From positions 73,571,947 to 73,635,946 of the forward strand of contig OX336391.1 of assembly GCA_946902985.2 (NCBI GenBank): 64,000 bases of DNA, written 5' to 3'. A model generated the notes under the pieces. That model searched no databases, was not told where the DNA came from, and was given only the letters and a program-made list of their open reading frames with translations. This DNA is from Meconema thalassinum. Lineage: Eukaryota > Arthropoda > Insecta > Orthoptera > Tettigoniidae. A program made the position numbers and the translations under genes. Within the stretch, counting starts at the first letter, position 1. Each line of letters opens with the position of its first letter. Shown here in pieces: positions 11,024-21,101 of the stretch.

Positions 11024-11440
11024 CTACAAGGCAGCAGCTAATGAATTTATGCAGCATTTCCTCTACGAAGGTTTCATCAAACCTCCTAAGAAGGAACTCC
11101 TCCACCCAAAGCCGTTAGTTCTCTCTTAGTTTGCCAGGTTTGGTACTGGCCGCCTGACCCTTGGAAATATAATGAAGAGAAAACAAGATGTCTGACCCCT
11201 CGAAGAATGAGGGATCAGGAAAGATGAGACAAGGGCCAACTAAGGCGGGAAAGTGAAAGACTCCCTAGGCGTCGGATACCGTAATAACGTCGGGGTCGGA
11301 AAAGAACAAGAGTTGACCAAGGGAGGTCGACAGGAAAGAAGACGGAGAGGAGCCCGGCATAAGTAAGTGGAAACAATGCCGGACTAAGCTGGGGTCCCGT
11401 GGTCGCTAACCCACGTCCCACTTGATGTGAGCCCCTGGGA

Positions 11441-12189
11441 ATACATGGTTCAGTAATATGGATGTTAATTGGCCTCAAGCATGGATTGAATTAGTGTTTT
11501 GGGTTGTATTACCGCATAGGTCAGGAAAATGGAATTATTGCAGTATTTAAGAGAAAATACTTGCTGAAGGTGCCGGAGCGCACAGTACAAATCGTCTGTT
11601 TCCCAAATTAGATCTCGAATTAGCTTCCCATGGTTTGTATGAGCTTAGTTTTCTATAATCAGTTAACTAATATGTGATAACAAATTCTGAATCAATTGAG
11701 AGTGATTATTTATTTTTATGCATCATTTACCGAGTGTAAATTTGATTCTACTCAATTTTGACAACCTAATGTGATAAATGATAAATGTGAACAATTCAGA
11801 AAAGTGCTACGTATCTACCCATGGGGAAATTTCTGAAAGTGATGATTCTTTAAGTGATAATAATTTACAATGTGATAATGGACATGATTGAGCACTGATT
11901 AGTGTATAGGACTTTCTTATCCTAAATAACATACATTTACATAGTTTGTAGGATCTCAGCTACCCTGGATATGTTAGGCAGGAGTGTTTAATATTTTTGA
12001 TTTTAATACATTAATAAAAAGAGAAGGGTTTTATGTATTTTGTGTGTTATTTTTCATCCTACTTTTATTCAGGCGCGGATCTCGAATTCATTTTGCACCT
12101 TTACCCATAACCCGCTTCCTGAGTTTTCTGAGTCTCGTGCTCAACTGTTTTCGAGATTCTCGCTTATGTGGGCGTTGGTCTTCGGGCTA
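11441..12189. other. No recognised feature
   Basis: AT-rich sequence between LINE-A and a Helitron end. Two overlapping short plus-strand frames near 11984-12267 have no recognisable domain and run into the Helitron sequence. Confidence 0.5.
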
Positions 12190-12528
12190 ACGGGCACAGT
12201 AATTCTGATAGAAGGGTTGGATAGGAGAAAACCTTTTAGAATACATACTAAAATAGGCGAAATATAAAAAATATCCTAGAAGGACGACCAAAGCATATGT
12301 TGCGCTTCTCAATGTGAGACACAACATTCGGGAGTCTATAGAGAGTCTCCGAAAACCACATTTTAAGGCCCTTAAATTAACAGTGTCTGTGATAGTCCCA
12401 GAAAACTAACTTCGCTCTGATAAAAGTATGAAGGAATAAGAAGCCCCTAACCATTGCAACAGTAGCTCAATTGATAAGGTCTGTTTATTAATACCGAAGA
12501 CCGTTCGAAGAGCGGGTACTTCTGATAG
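12190..12528 (+). mobile_element. Helitron 3'-end fragment
   Basis: About 340 bp match, in opposite orientation, the terminal part of the Helitron at 52131: blocks GGCGAAATAT, TCTAGAAGGACGA, GCATATGTTGCGCTTCTCA, GTCTCCGAAAACCACATTTT. It ends in hairpin CCGTTC-GAA-GAGCGG (one stem base changed), then GGTACTTCT and GATAG where the canonical copy has GCTAG. The 5' part is missing. Confidence 0.75.
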
Positions 12529-13628
12529 TATATTATGCTATATTATACTGAACTGCATGTCCCTGAATTTCTGGAAATGGGCCCCACGAGGCGCGGAGGA
12601 CCTCATCATAATTAAAAATCTCGTCTTCCAGAACAATTGGAGCGTCTCCACGCAAAGGCACAATTTAGAGTAAACTGAAGATGCTGAAGACTTGGCAGCA
12701 TGTGTGATTTCAGATGAAGGGGAGATGACTGTAATGACCCATTAAAGACAATTAACTCTTTCTTGAGAAAAGAATGTATCGTAATGTAGGCTGAGAATGT
12801 ATCGTTATCCTTGTTAAAATTTTCTTATTCAGTGACAAACAAGAATGTTCTTAATATGTGTGCAACAACATAATATTTCGTAACATTTAGAACTTAAAAC
12901 GGTTTGTAAACTTTATTTTCCGAAGTTCAAAAAGCATTCTGGTGAAATAAAAGAGAAAAGTACAAACAACCAATGTCCATGGATTCAACACTTAGGCCTA
13001 CTTACGTGAACAACCAATGTCACCCTTTTATCGCTATTTTTAGCATTAAATGATTATTGAGGATGAATTATGTGTAAGGAAGTTAACAAATGGTCGATAA
13101 AGTAACAGGTTAGGCGACACAGCTGATAGGTCCGTTGCAATCGAATGCCAACTTCGTGCTCCAAACTTGAGACGCCATTATCTCAAAATAGTTATCATAG
13201 ACATTGGTTGATTTTGTTCCAAGACACAGATATACTACACTCTGTCCCCATATTCCTCCTAAAGGATTTTGGATGGATCCAGTTGACAACACAGAAAACA
13301 CATTTAAAAAAATTAAGAGCAAAACCATTTCAGAATTAGGAATTCTACCCTATATAAAAATCGATGAACGTCTAGATCAAGAAAAATAAATAAATAATTT
13401 AAATAAAATTTGCCGTATTTTATTGGTCTTTCATAGTGTATTTACATCAACTAGACGTTCGGATTATGTTTCACACACTTATCTTCTCTGTGAATATTAT
13501 TTACTTGTCACGTTGAGGTTCAAATCAAATTTGATCAAGTCAAAACATATCTTGAATTTTTAATTTGTAGAAAATTTTTCCCCCATGCGTTTTCCCTAAA
13601 ATTCTTTTCAAAAGTAGTTTCCGCATGT
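12529..13628. other. No recognised feature
   Basis: AT-rich sequence with only short frames. Overlapping frames on both strands at 13110-13389 have no family assignment. No repeat copy elsewhere in the window was noticed. Confidence 0.5.
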
Positions 13629-13806
13629 AGTACACGAATCTGGCTTCAGAACTAGAAACAACTATGAAATATGAGGTGTCTTTTCAAAGAATATTTCGTT
13701 GAAAACTTTGCTCTGCAACCACCATATGATCTCCCAGAGCCACTATGGATGATCATGTTGTGTTTTAAAAACCGAATATATCAGCAAAGTTTACTCCGCA
13801 TGTTAT
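13629..13806 (-). pseudogene. Decayed zinc fingers downstream of the stop
   Basis: Past the TGA at 13809-13807 the minus strand still reads as finger pieces: ITCGVNFA in the same frame, then, in other frames, SLKRHL followed by IFHS and a TTCG block near 13630. The period matches the intact array. The array was once at least two or three fingers longer and was shortened by a stop and indels. Confidence 0.62.
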
Positions 13807-14820
13807 TCATGAAACTGGCATGAGACCACAATGGATCAACATGTGTCGTTTCAAATTGCCTTTTTCGGTGAAGTTAGCTCCGCATGTATCACATGAATGT
13901 GGCTTAACACCACTATGGATTAACATGTGTGGTTTCAAACCGTCTTTCGCCCTAAAGTTAGCTCCGCATGTATCACATGAATATGGCTTAAAACCACTAT
14001 GGATTAACTTGTGTCTTTTTAGATTGGACCCGAGAGTAAAGTTTGCTCCGCATGTACCACATGAATGTGGCTTTAGACCACTATGGATTAACATGTGTGA
14101 TTTTAAATTGGATTTCGTAGTAAAGTTTGCTCCGCATGTAATACATGAATGTGGCCTTAGACCACTATGGATTACCATGTGAGTTCTCAAACTGCCTTTT
14201 TCATTAAAGCTGGCTCCGCAAGTACAACAAGAATAGGGTCTCAGACCACTGTGGATTACCATGTGTGTTTTCAAACTGCTTCTTACAGTAAAGTTTGCCC
14301 CGCATGTACCACATGCAAATGGTCTTAGACCACTATGGATTAATGTGTGTCTCTTCAAATTGCTCCTATTAGTTAATTTTGCCCCGCATGTATTACATGA
14401 ATGCAGCTTTAGACCACTATGGGTTTTTATATGAGTTTTTAAATGAGATCTTGATGTAAAGTTTGCTCCGCATGTATCACATGAATGTGGTCTCAGACCA
14501 CTATGGATAAACAGGTGTTTTTTCAAACTGTCATCGTCAGCAAAGCTTGTTCCGCATGTACTCCGTGAATGTGGTCCAAGACCACTATGCAACTTCATGT
14601 GGTTCTTCAAATCTTCTATTCTTCTATAGTGTGCTCCGCAAGTTTTGCATATGTTTGGTATCTTTCTGCTATAAGTTGACATTTGTCTCTTCTTGTTACC
14701 ATATTGATTGAGCGAGGCTGCGAATTTATCTCTTGTTGGAGTGTTCACTGATCTGTGGACAATTTCTAATGCTAGTAATAAGTTAATAGAACTATCATAA
14801 TATGAAAAATAACATTGCAC
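13807..14820 (-). CDS. C2H2 zinc-finger protein, ten-finger exon
   Basis: A 337-codon uninterrupted minus-strand frame holds ten tandem C2H2 fingers of pattern C-x2-C-x12-H-x3-H from about residue 57 to 331. Nine have all four ligands; finger 2 (about residues 85-107) lacks the first Cys (HSRSTCG). The inter-finger linker is not the common TGEKP but HSGL(R/K)P(H/Y)SC, repeated almost unchanged. Between fingers the helix contact positions vary (for example SRSHLKT, TNRSNLKR, TVRSSLKT, AKDGLKP), as expected for sequence-specific DNA binding. There is no ZAD, BTB or KRAB domain. The first ~50 residues are non-repetitive. CAG and TAG acceptor-like sites near 14760-14780 mean this may be the last exon of a longer gene, with start at 14820 or at the Met near 14682. 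Expected role: nuclear DNA binding. It is the only plausible host gene in the window. Confidence 0.78.
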   Translation of the reverse strand: MQCYFSYYDSSINLLLALEIVHRSVNTPTRDKFAASLNQYGNKKRQMSTYSRKIPNICKTCGAHYRRIEDLKNHMKLHSGLGPHSRSTCGTSFADDDSLKKHLFIHSGLRPHSCDTCGANFTSRSHLKTHIKTHSGLKLHSCNTCGAKLTNRSNLKRHTLIHSGLRPFACGTCGANFTVRSSLKTHMVIHSGLRPYSCCTCGASFNEKGSLRTHMVIHSGLRPHSCITCGANFTTKSNLKSHMLIHSGLKPHSCGTCGANFTLGSNLKRHKLIHSGFKPYSCDTCGANFRAKDGLKPHMLIHSGVKPHSCDTCGANFTEKGNLKRHMLIHCGLMPVS

Positions 14821-15149
14821 TTACTATTCCGGAGAAACTAGAGAGTTATTGAGGTTTTTAGGGGGGAACTACGACGTCATCTGCCTCCCTTAACTTAGAT
14901 TGAAGTAGAGAAATTTAGAATGAAATTGTGAATTAAGAGGTCACATCAATATGAAAATATCGAAAATTAATAAAAGAAAAAAATTAAACTAATAATTATA
15001 ACGATAAACAAAAATTACGGAAAAACAGAAATTCTTACAAGAACAAATCTTTCAGTAAATGTACACTCTCAATTATAAAGCGGATGACGAGATCAGCAGC
15101 CACCACGACATAGGCTAATATAAGTTAGATTAACATCTGCACACAAAGG
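14821..15149. other. No recognised feature
   Basis: AT-rich sequence upstream of the zinc-finger frame, the place where its promoter or an intron would lie. No TATA box or earlier exon could be assigned with confidence. Confidence 0.4.
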
Positions 15150-15980
15150 TTGAAATGAGGGTCACGGTGAATACGGTTCCACAGGTACAAAGTGGGCGGT
15201 TTTCCTTCCTCATTAGGTACGAGTGGGAGGATCTTGCATGGCCTATCCGTAGCCTGCACAAAATGACGGACTCTCGCCGTAACTGGAAAGAGCTCCGACA
15301 CACGCGAGTAGTTCCTTTGATTGCTCTCAGTTTATTGGGCTTTTGGTCAGCTAACCACTAACTCTCCCAGAATGCCAGCATGTGTCGGCGTAACTGAGAG
15401 CGGATATGTCTATCGGGTGCCTCCTTTGGTCGAGGTGGTAGTGCTACGGCCTCTTTTGCAGCTTGATCCGCTAACTCAGTTTCCGCAATTCCCATGTGGC
15501 TTGGCAGCCACAGAAAGGTTATTCGAGTGTCAGCGCGACACAACCCAGCTAGTAGGTCGTGGATTTGCTGTTCTAGGGAGTGTAGTGTGAAACATGTGGC
15601 TATTCACTGCAACGAAGTCAATGAGTTGCTACACACGAGAAGGAGGATTCGTGCATCCTGTAGAGCAAACTGTAGAGCTTCATAGATGGCAACCAGCTTC
15701 GCAGTAAACACACCACAGTTCTCAGTCAACGAGATTTTATAATATTGGCACCATCAATAACGTAAGCACAACCCACCTTCTCATCCAACATCGAACCATC
15801 CGTGTACAGAATGCCATCGTCGGCAATTGGTGAAAGTAGGTAATGTTGGCCGGTTCTGGGACTGGGGCTAATGGGCAAGATGGCCGCAACGCGCAACCAC
15901 TCTATGTTATTCTTATGGAGGGGAGTGTCATAGCTGGGCCAGGGTCTAGTGGGCAACATGGCCGCCACTCGCAACCACAC
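15150..15980 (-). pseudogene. LINE-D: RNase H and C-terminal tail of an I/Jockey-like LINE
   Basis: On the minus strand, 15820-15740 encodes ILYTDGSMLDEKVGCAYVIDG (first RNase H Asp). In the same region with stops follow a TAKLVAIYEAL block (Glu), a CSNSLTSL block where the usual DS has become NS, and 15543-15358 with TFLWLPSHMGIAETELADQ (last catalytic block). Beyond it near 15330-15170 lies the typical tail RLRIGHARSSHSYL followed by LCTCG. RNase H with this tail is known from I, R1 and related clades. Stops and the lost Asp show it is dead. No RT part is adjacent. Confidence 0.8.
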
Positions 15981-15993
15981 TCATGAATAGCGG

Positions 15994-16279
15994 GCTATTC
16001 AAAACATTAATTATTTGTTATGAACTATGTATTATTTATTATTTATTTATAATGTATATAATTTTTAAAGAATTTTTTATTTTTATTTTTTATTTTAATA
16101 TTTAATTTATTATTTATGATTTTTTAATGTGTCAAAGCAGTAACTGCAAGGTCATGAACCCAACAATTCTCTAACCCACAGAAACCTCATTTCAAGATTT
16201 AAATTAATACATGTAAGATTTTTTATTTATACATTTTAAATTTTAGATTTTAGGTTTTAGTTTTTAGATTTTTATTGTT
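15994..16279. repeat. AT-rich low-complexity host sequence at HINE0 5' flank
   Basis: Runs of TTTATTTTTA and TTTAGATTTTTA type. The same TAGATTTTAG-type texture resumes at 63131, just past the 3' end of HINE0, so the two flanks were once adjacent. Confidence 0.7.
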
Positions 16280-16379
16280 AGCCTACTTTGCTTTTTTTTG
16301 TAAGTAGACTTATGAGATCTACACAAGACCAAAAATTGTGTCTCTGTCTGTGTGTGTGAGTGTGTCTGTTAATGTCTGT

Positions 16380-17045
16380 CCCCACCTATCAATTCGAACA
16401 CGGTGAAACCGAATTGAACGAAATTAGGTACAGAGGTAGAACTAGCAAAGGGCACCTCAGTGTCATGTTTTATATTGCCGCCAAATTGACGAAAACGTAA
16501 TGGCGGCCACCCAGATGATATAAGCTTAAATCAAATTACGACTAAGCTAATCATCCGATCTCCACCAAATTTCGCAACAACATATATTTATATGGCGAGC
16601 GTCTAGTGACTAAACTACAGGGTCATCAGCCGAATAGTTTGCAGATGGCGGCCATGTTTGTGTGCAAATCGATCCCCCCTATCAATTCGAAAAAGGTGAA
16701 ACCGAATTGAACGAAATTTGGTACAGAGGTAGGACTAGCAAAGGACACCTCAGTGTCATGGTTTATATCGCCACCATCGTGACAAGAACGTAATGGCGGC
16801 CACCCAAATGTTAAAAGATTAAATCAAATTACGACCAATCTAATCATCTGATCTCTACCAAATTTTGCAATATACCTTTGTTTGGGAAGCATATTTTGAC
16901 GAAACTACCAGATCACCAGTGTCATATTCTATAATGCCACCATCTTGACGAAAACGTAATGGCGGCCACCCAAATGATATAAGCTTGAATCAAATTATGA
17001 CCAACCTAATCTTCTGATCTCTACCAGATTTTGCAACATTATACC
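16380..17045 (+). repeat. HINE0 internal tandem repeats, left block
   Basis: Units of about 293-295 bp contain GGTGAAACCGAATTGAACGA (16400, 16695), a GGCACCTCAGTGTCATG block, AACGTAATGGCGGCCACCC and ACCAAATTTTGCAA. The block is cut by LINE-B and resumes at 20392. Confidence 0.85.
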
Positions 17046-17411
17046 TTTATTATTATTATTTCCGATTAATCCCATTTAGGAGAGCGCGAGAACTTGAGCC
17101 AATCACAGCTTCACTTCCTTTTCCTCTCTTCTTTTCTTCCCAAAACCTCTTCAATAGTTCACTGTGCTTTTTCTTCCTTTCCTCTGTCCATTTGTTCCCT
17201 GATGTGTCCTTCCTTGAAACTTGTACAATTATCGTGTTTCTGATTTTATTTCTAAATTGTCCTGTGTCCTTCATGCCGTCTTCAGAGATTTTAAGTAATT
17301 CCATGTCTTCATGTACTTCTTTAATCCAACTGGTATTTAATTTACTTGCATTCACAATATTGAAAAGCTTCTTAGTGAGTCTGTTCTCATCCATCCTATA
17401 TATGTATCTAT
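17046..17411 (-). pseudogene. LINE-B C-terminal tail
   Basis: The minus-strand frame 17394-17056 begins MDENRLTKKLF and ends with a KWTEERKKKHSELLKRFWEE block, a basic tail seen at the C-terminus of many LINE proteins. It continues the frame broken off at 18031 by the RTE fragment insertion. Two stops lie in the joining codons. Confidence 0.75.
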
Positions 17412-17416
17412 AGAAC

Positions 17417-18025
17417 TGGCATCAAATTGGCAGGTGAAAAGCTGAAGGAAGTAGGAGACTTCTGTTACTTAGGAAGCAAAATAACCTGTGATGGACGAAG
17501 CAAAGATGATATAAAAAGTAGGTTGGCTCAGGCAAGGAAAGCATTTCTAAAAAATGGAATCTGTTGTCATCGAATATAGATTTAGGTATTAGGAAGTCAT
17601 TTTTGAAAGCCTTTTCTGGAGCGTGGCGCTCTATGGAAGTGAAACTTGGACTATTGGTGCGGCTGAAAAGATGAGAATTGAGGCATTTGAAATGTTGTGT
17701 TACACGAGAATGACAAAGATCAGATGGGAAGATAGGGTTACAAACGAAGAGGTATTAAGACAAGTGGGAGAGGAGAAATGTTTCTGGCGACTGCTAATGA
17801 AGAGAAGAGATAGGTTAGTAGGACACATATTAAGATACCCAGGAATAGCATGCTTAGTTATGGAAGGAAGGGTAGAGGACAAGAACTGTAGGGGTAGACC
17901 AGTTAAACAGATTGCCTCGGACGTAGGGTGTGGAAGCTATGTAGAGATGAAACGATAAGCTCAGGACAGAGAGGCATGGAGATCTGCATCAAACCAGTCA
18001 AAAGACTGAAGAATCAAACAACAAC
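17417..18025 (+). mobile_element. RTE-like LINE 3'-end fragment inserted in LINE-B
   Basis: The plus-strand piece encodes the RT C-terminal region: GDFCYLGSKITCDGRSKDDI near 17455, ALYGSETWTIGAAEKMRIEA at 17626, KIRWEDRVTNEEVL and a RLVGHILRY block. It ends in the AATCAAACAACAAC tail. The 5-bp AGAAC flanks both sides (17412-17416, 18026-18030) as target duplication. One frameshift lies near 17560. The orientation is opposite to its host LINE-B. It is a typical 5'-truncated LINE insertion. Confidence 0.85.
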
Positions 18026-18030
18026 AGAAC

Positions 18031-18417
18031 TACAGACGTCTCTACCTAAATTTATCTATAATGGTGTCTCTATTTTCATAAAGTTCCTTTGTTGGTCTCC
18101 TGATCCAAATTCCATCACGAAAAACAGCGCCATGGATTTTCCTAAGAATTTTTCGTTCCTGTTTCTCAATATCATGAATTCTCGTCATTCCTCTAATGAC
18201 TATGGTTTCTGCCGCGTACAAGGCTTCAGGCAAATCAACTGCGTTGTAAAGGCGCAGTTTTGCATTACGAGATACTGCTCTTTTGTTATAATGATTCCAT
18301 GTCAGCCTGTACGCCTTCTGCAATTTTACTATTCTCTCTGCATTAGAAATTGTGTTCAATCCTGAGGGTTGGATGGCTTCTCCTAAATGTTTTAAGTGAG
18401 TGACCTGCGAGATTCTT
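18031..18417 (-). pseudogene. LINE-B region after the RT domain
   Basis: The minus-strand frame contains RISQVTHLKHLGEAIQPSG (thumb-side block; usual form FKYLGE), a LRLYNAVDLPEALYAAET block (usual LLYGSET) and RIHDIEKQERKILRKI. Upstream codons lie across HINE2 at 19523. The order fits the 3' half of a LINE ORF2. Confidence 0.8.
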
Positions 18418-19522
18418 AGCCTACTTTTCACATTTTACAAAAATGAGGAAAAAGTAGACTTATGAAATCGATCCGGGCAAATGTGTGTCTGTCCTTCTGT
18501 CTGGCTGTGTGTGTGCCCCCCCCCCTATCAACTCCTAAACGGCTGCAGCAATCGAATCCAAATTAGGTATGAGTAATGATCTATACCTGAAAACCTCAAG
18601 CCCATATTTGAAAATTATGTCAGTGCTACCAACTGCTGAAAAACCACAATTGAAATTTGAGCTCCATGTTGGATATCGTGGAAGGTATGCATGGGAGCTA
18701 TTCCAAAATTGGCACACATATAGATAATAATATTTCAGTTTAATTTCCAGAAAACCATGCATGACAGTGTTGCCAAAATGATTCCAAGCCTGCTGATAGG
18801 TCCAAATTTTTAATGCATACAACTTCTACACTATCAATTCGATTTCAATCAAATTTCGTATGTACTATGTGTACATAAACAGATATGACAATGCTAATTC
18901 TTAAGAGCAACAAGGGCTGCCAACTGTTAATAAATGCTGTCTCTATTTTTTACCCTAATAGTAATATATCAGAAAGTATGTAAGCCAACCGCTTTAAAAT
19001 TTGCACAGGTATAGTACCTGCCATTCTAGATTAATTTGGAGTAACTAATATACGTCAGTGCTGCCAACATGACTCTAAGCCTGCTGATAGGTCCAATTTT
19101 TAAATGCATGTAACTTCTATGCTTACATATGGATTTCATCCAAGATTGACACAACAAGAGATCATAATATTTCAGATTATTTCTGACCAACTCATGCATG
19201 ACATTGTTACCAACATGATTTTACGCGCGCTGGTAGATCCAATGTCTAACTGCATGCAACGTCCATGCTATCCATTGGACTTCAACCAAATTTTGTATTC
19301 TGCACCTTAAGTGATGGAACTAAGAATATATTCAGTCACCAGGGCTGCCAACTGTAGTGCTCTATTAGGCTACATTATGCCAGGTATACAGTATTTCGAA
19401 CTATTAGATATTTCGATATTACCAACTTAATTTCGTCATTATTCTTGATAGGAGTATATAGATTGGCATGAATCTTAAATTTTAAGAAAAGTAGGCTCTT
19501 TAGTTCGTCACGGAACTTCTTG
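18418..19522 (+). mobile_element. HINE2: Helentron-type element inserted in LINE-B
   Basis: The 5' end is AGCCTACTTTTCAC with AAAAAGTAGACTTATGA and a GTCTGT microsatellite. The body has repeated GCTGCCAACATGATTCTAAG and CTGCTGATAGGTCC units. The 3' end is AAAAGTAGGCT, hairpin AGTTC-GTCACG-GAACT (19502-19517), then TCTTG. The 11-bp AGCCTACTTTT/AAAAGTAGGCT is the subterminal inverted repeat. TT lies on both sides. Leaving out the element with one TT rejoins the LINE-B reading frame without a stop, which fixes the insertion site. Confidence 0.88.
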
Positions 19523-20391
19523 TTCCATATTGCGTTCGCAAGGTGATGTTTCCTGTTGATTTGTTATCCAATACAGGTCCCGTTTTACTGGAGATTTCAT
19601 GCAGTTTGTCTAGCGCTAATATAGCTTCATCCTTGTTATTTGTTAAGATGGCCAGATCATCTGCAAAGGCCAAGCATTTCACAGTGACTGTTTTCCCTTT
19701 CTCCTTTCCAATTTGGATACCTTTCACATGCTTTTCCCATTCTGTGATGATTTTGTCCAGTAAGATGTTGAACAAGAGTGATGATAAACCATCCCCTTGT
19801 CGGACTGCAGTATAAATTGCAAAAGAGTTAGAGATTTCTCCCAGGATTTACACTTTTGAGGTAGTTCCCAATAATGTTTCCTGGATGATGGCCCTTGTCA
19901 TCCTGTCAACTCCTAATTCTTCTAGTCTGTTAAACAAGGTTTGTCTGTCAACTGAATCGTAAACCTTTTTGAAATCCACAAATGTGACTAGTGTTCCTGC
20001 ATCGTCGGATGTGCAGTATGGTCTTGAGGTTCCAGATCTGCTCAATACAGGGCCTTCCCTTCCTGAAACCTGCCTGATATTCTCCACCTGTGGCTCGAGT
20101 CGATTCAGCAAAGCTTTAGAGAGAATTTTATAAGCGACTGGAAGAAGTGAAATTCCTCTAAAATTATTCGGATCAGTTTTGCTTCCCTTCTTATGGAGCG
20201 TGTGTATCAAAGCACCCTTCCATTCTTTTGGGATTCTCTCTGTTACCCAGACATCTGATATTATTCTGTGAATTTTTGGTGTTATGTGTTCATGATCCAA
20301 TATCCAAACTTCTGCAATAAGTCATCTCCACCAGGGGCTCTATTGTTTTAATGACTTGATTATGTCCACTGTTTCTTCATGTATAAACAAT
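19523..20391 (-). pseudogene. LINE-B reverse transcriptase
   Basis: On the minus strand, frame 20300-19848 has RIPKEWKGALIHTLHKKGS, DPNNFRGISLLPVAYKILS (RT entry) and VTFVDFKKVYDSVDR (palm A, where the usual F-x-D-x-x-x-A-Y has Val). Frame 19775-19500 has VKCLAFADDLAILT, the catalytic FADD box. A frameshift separates the two parts, and a second lies in the region between finger and palm. The 5' part, including any endonuclease, is missing. Confidence 0.85.
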
Positions 20392-21101
20392 ATTTTGACC
20401 AAATTACAAAGTCATCAGCCCAATAATTTGCGGATGGCGGCCATGTTGATGTGCAAATCGATTCCCCCTATCTTTTCAAACACGGTGAAACCGAATTGAA
20501 CGAAATTTTGTGCAGAGGTAGCACTAGCAAAGGGCACCTCAGTGTCATGTTTCACGTCGCCGACATCTTGACGGAAGTGTAATGGTGGCCACCCGAATTT
20601 TCAAGGTTTTAATCAAATTACGACCAACCTAATCATCTGATCTCTACCAAATTTTGCAAAAATATACCTACATGTGAGAAGCTTTATTTGACCAAGCTAC
20701 AAGGTCGTCAGTCCAATAGTTTGCATATGGCGGCCATGTGTGTGGCAATCGATTCCCCTATCAATTCAAGCACGGTGAAACCGAATTGAACGAAATTTGG
20801 TAGAGAGGTAGCACAAGCCAAGGGCACCTCAGTGTCATCAAGTTTTATATAGCCGCCATCTTGACGGAAAGGGAATGGCCTCCACCCAAATGTTAAGAGC
20901 TTAAATCAAATAACGACCAAACTAATAATTTGATCTCTACCAAATTTTTCAACAAAATACCTTTTTGCAGGAAGCATCTTTTGACTGAACTACAAGGTCA
21001 TCAGCTCAATAGTTTGCAGATAGCGGCCATGTATGTGTGCAAATCGATTCCCCATATCAATTCAAACACGGTGAACCCGAATTGATTTTTTACAGAGGTA
21101 C
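20392..21101 (+). repeat. HINE0 internal tandem repeats, right block
   Basis: About two and a half units of the ~293-bp repeat: GGTGAAACCGAATTGAACGA at 20484 and 20777 and a variant at 21068. It ends at 21101 in CAGAGGTAC, where Gypsy-1 is inserted. The continuation CACTAGCAAAGGGCACC is found at 62961. Confidence 0.85.

Larger units (their letters stand above)
8595..11440 (-). mobile_element. LINE-A: RTE-like non-LTR retrotransposon, 3'-truncated
   Basis: On the minus strand, a 5' leader (about 11440-11030, ending outward in the GAGCCCCTGGG context) is followed by an apurinic-type endonuclease and then the N-terminal half of a reverse transcriptase. Similarity stops near 8595, just after the FADD-like catalytic block, so the 3' part is absent. 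The leader carries the AGCTT/GGGACCCC context often seen in arthropod RTE-like 5' regions (from memory). Frameshifts and stops throughout make it inactive. Confidence 0.8.
17046..20391 (-). mobile_element. LINE-B: 5'-truncated non-LTR retrotransposon inside HINE0
   Basis: The minus-strand LINE is truncated at its 5' end near 20391, within the block before RT. Its 3' end near 17046-17060 has an (AAT)n-type tail. HINE0 sequence flanks both sides. It is itself interrupted by HINE2 (18418-19522, minus-strand frame restored exactly without it) and by a plus-strand RTE 3' fragment (17417-18025). Stops show it is inactive. Confidence 0.85.

Noticed and set aside
13820..14182. Plus-strand repetitive frame (120 codons)
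   Set aside because: Complement of the zinc-finger array; its repeat period is that of the fingers.
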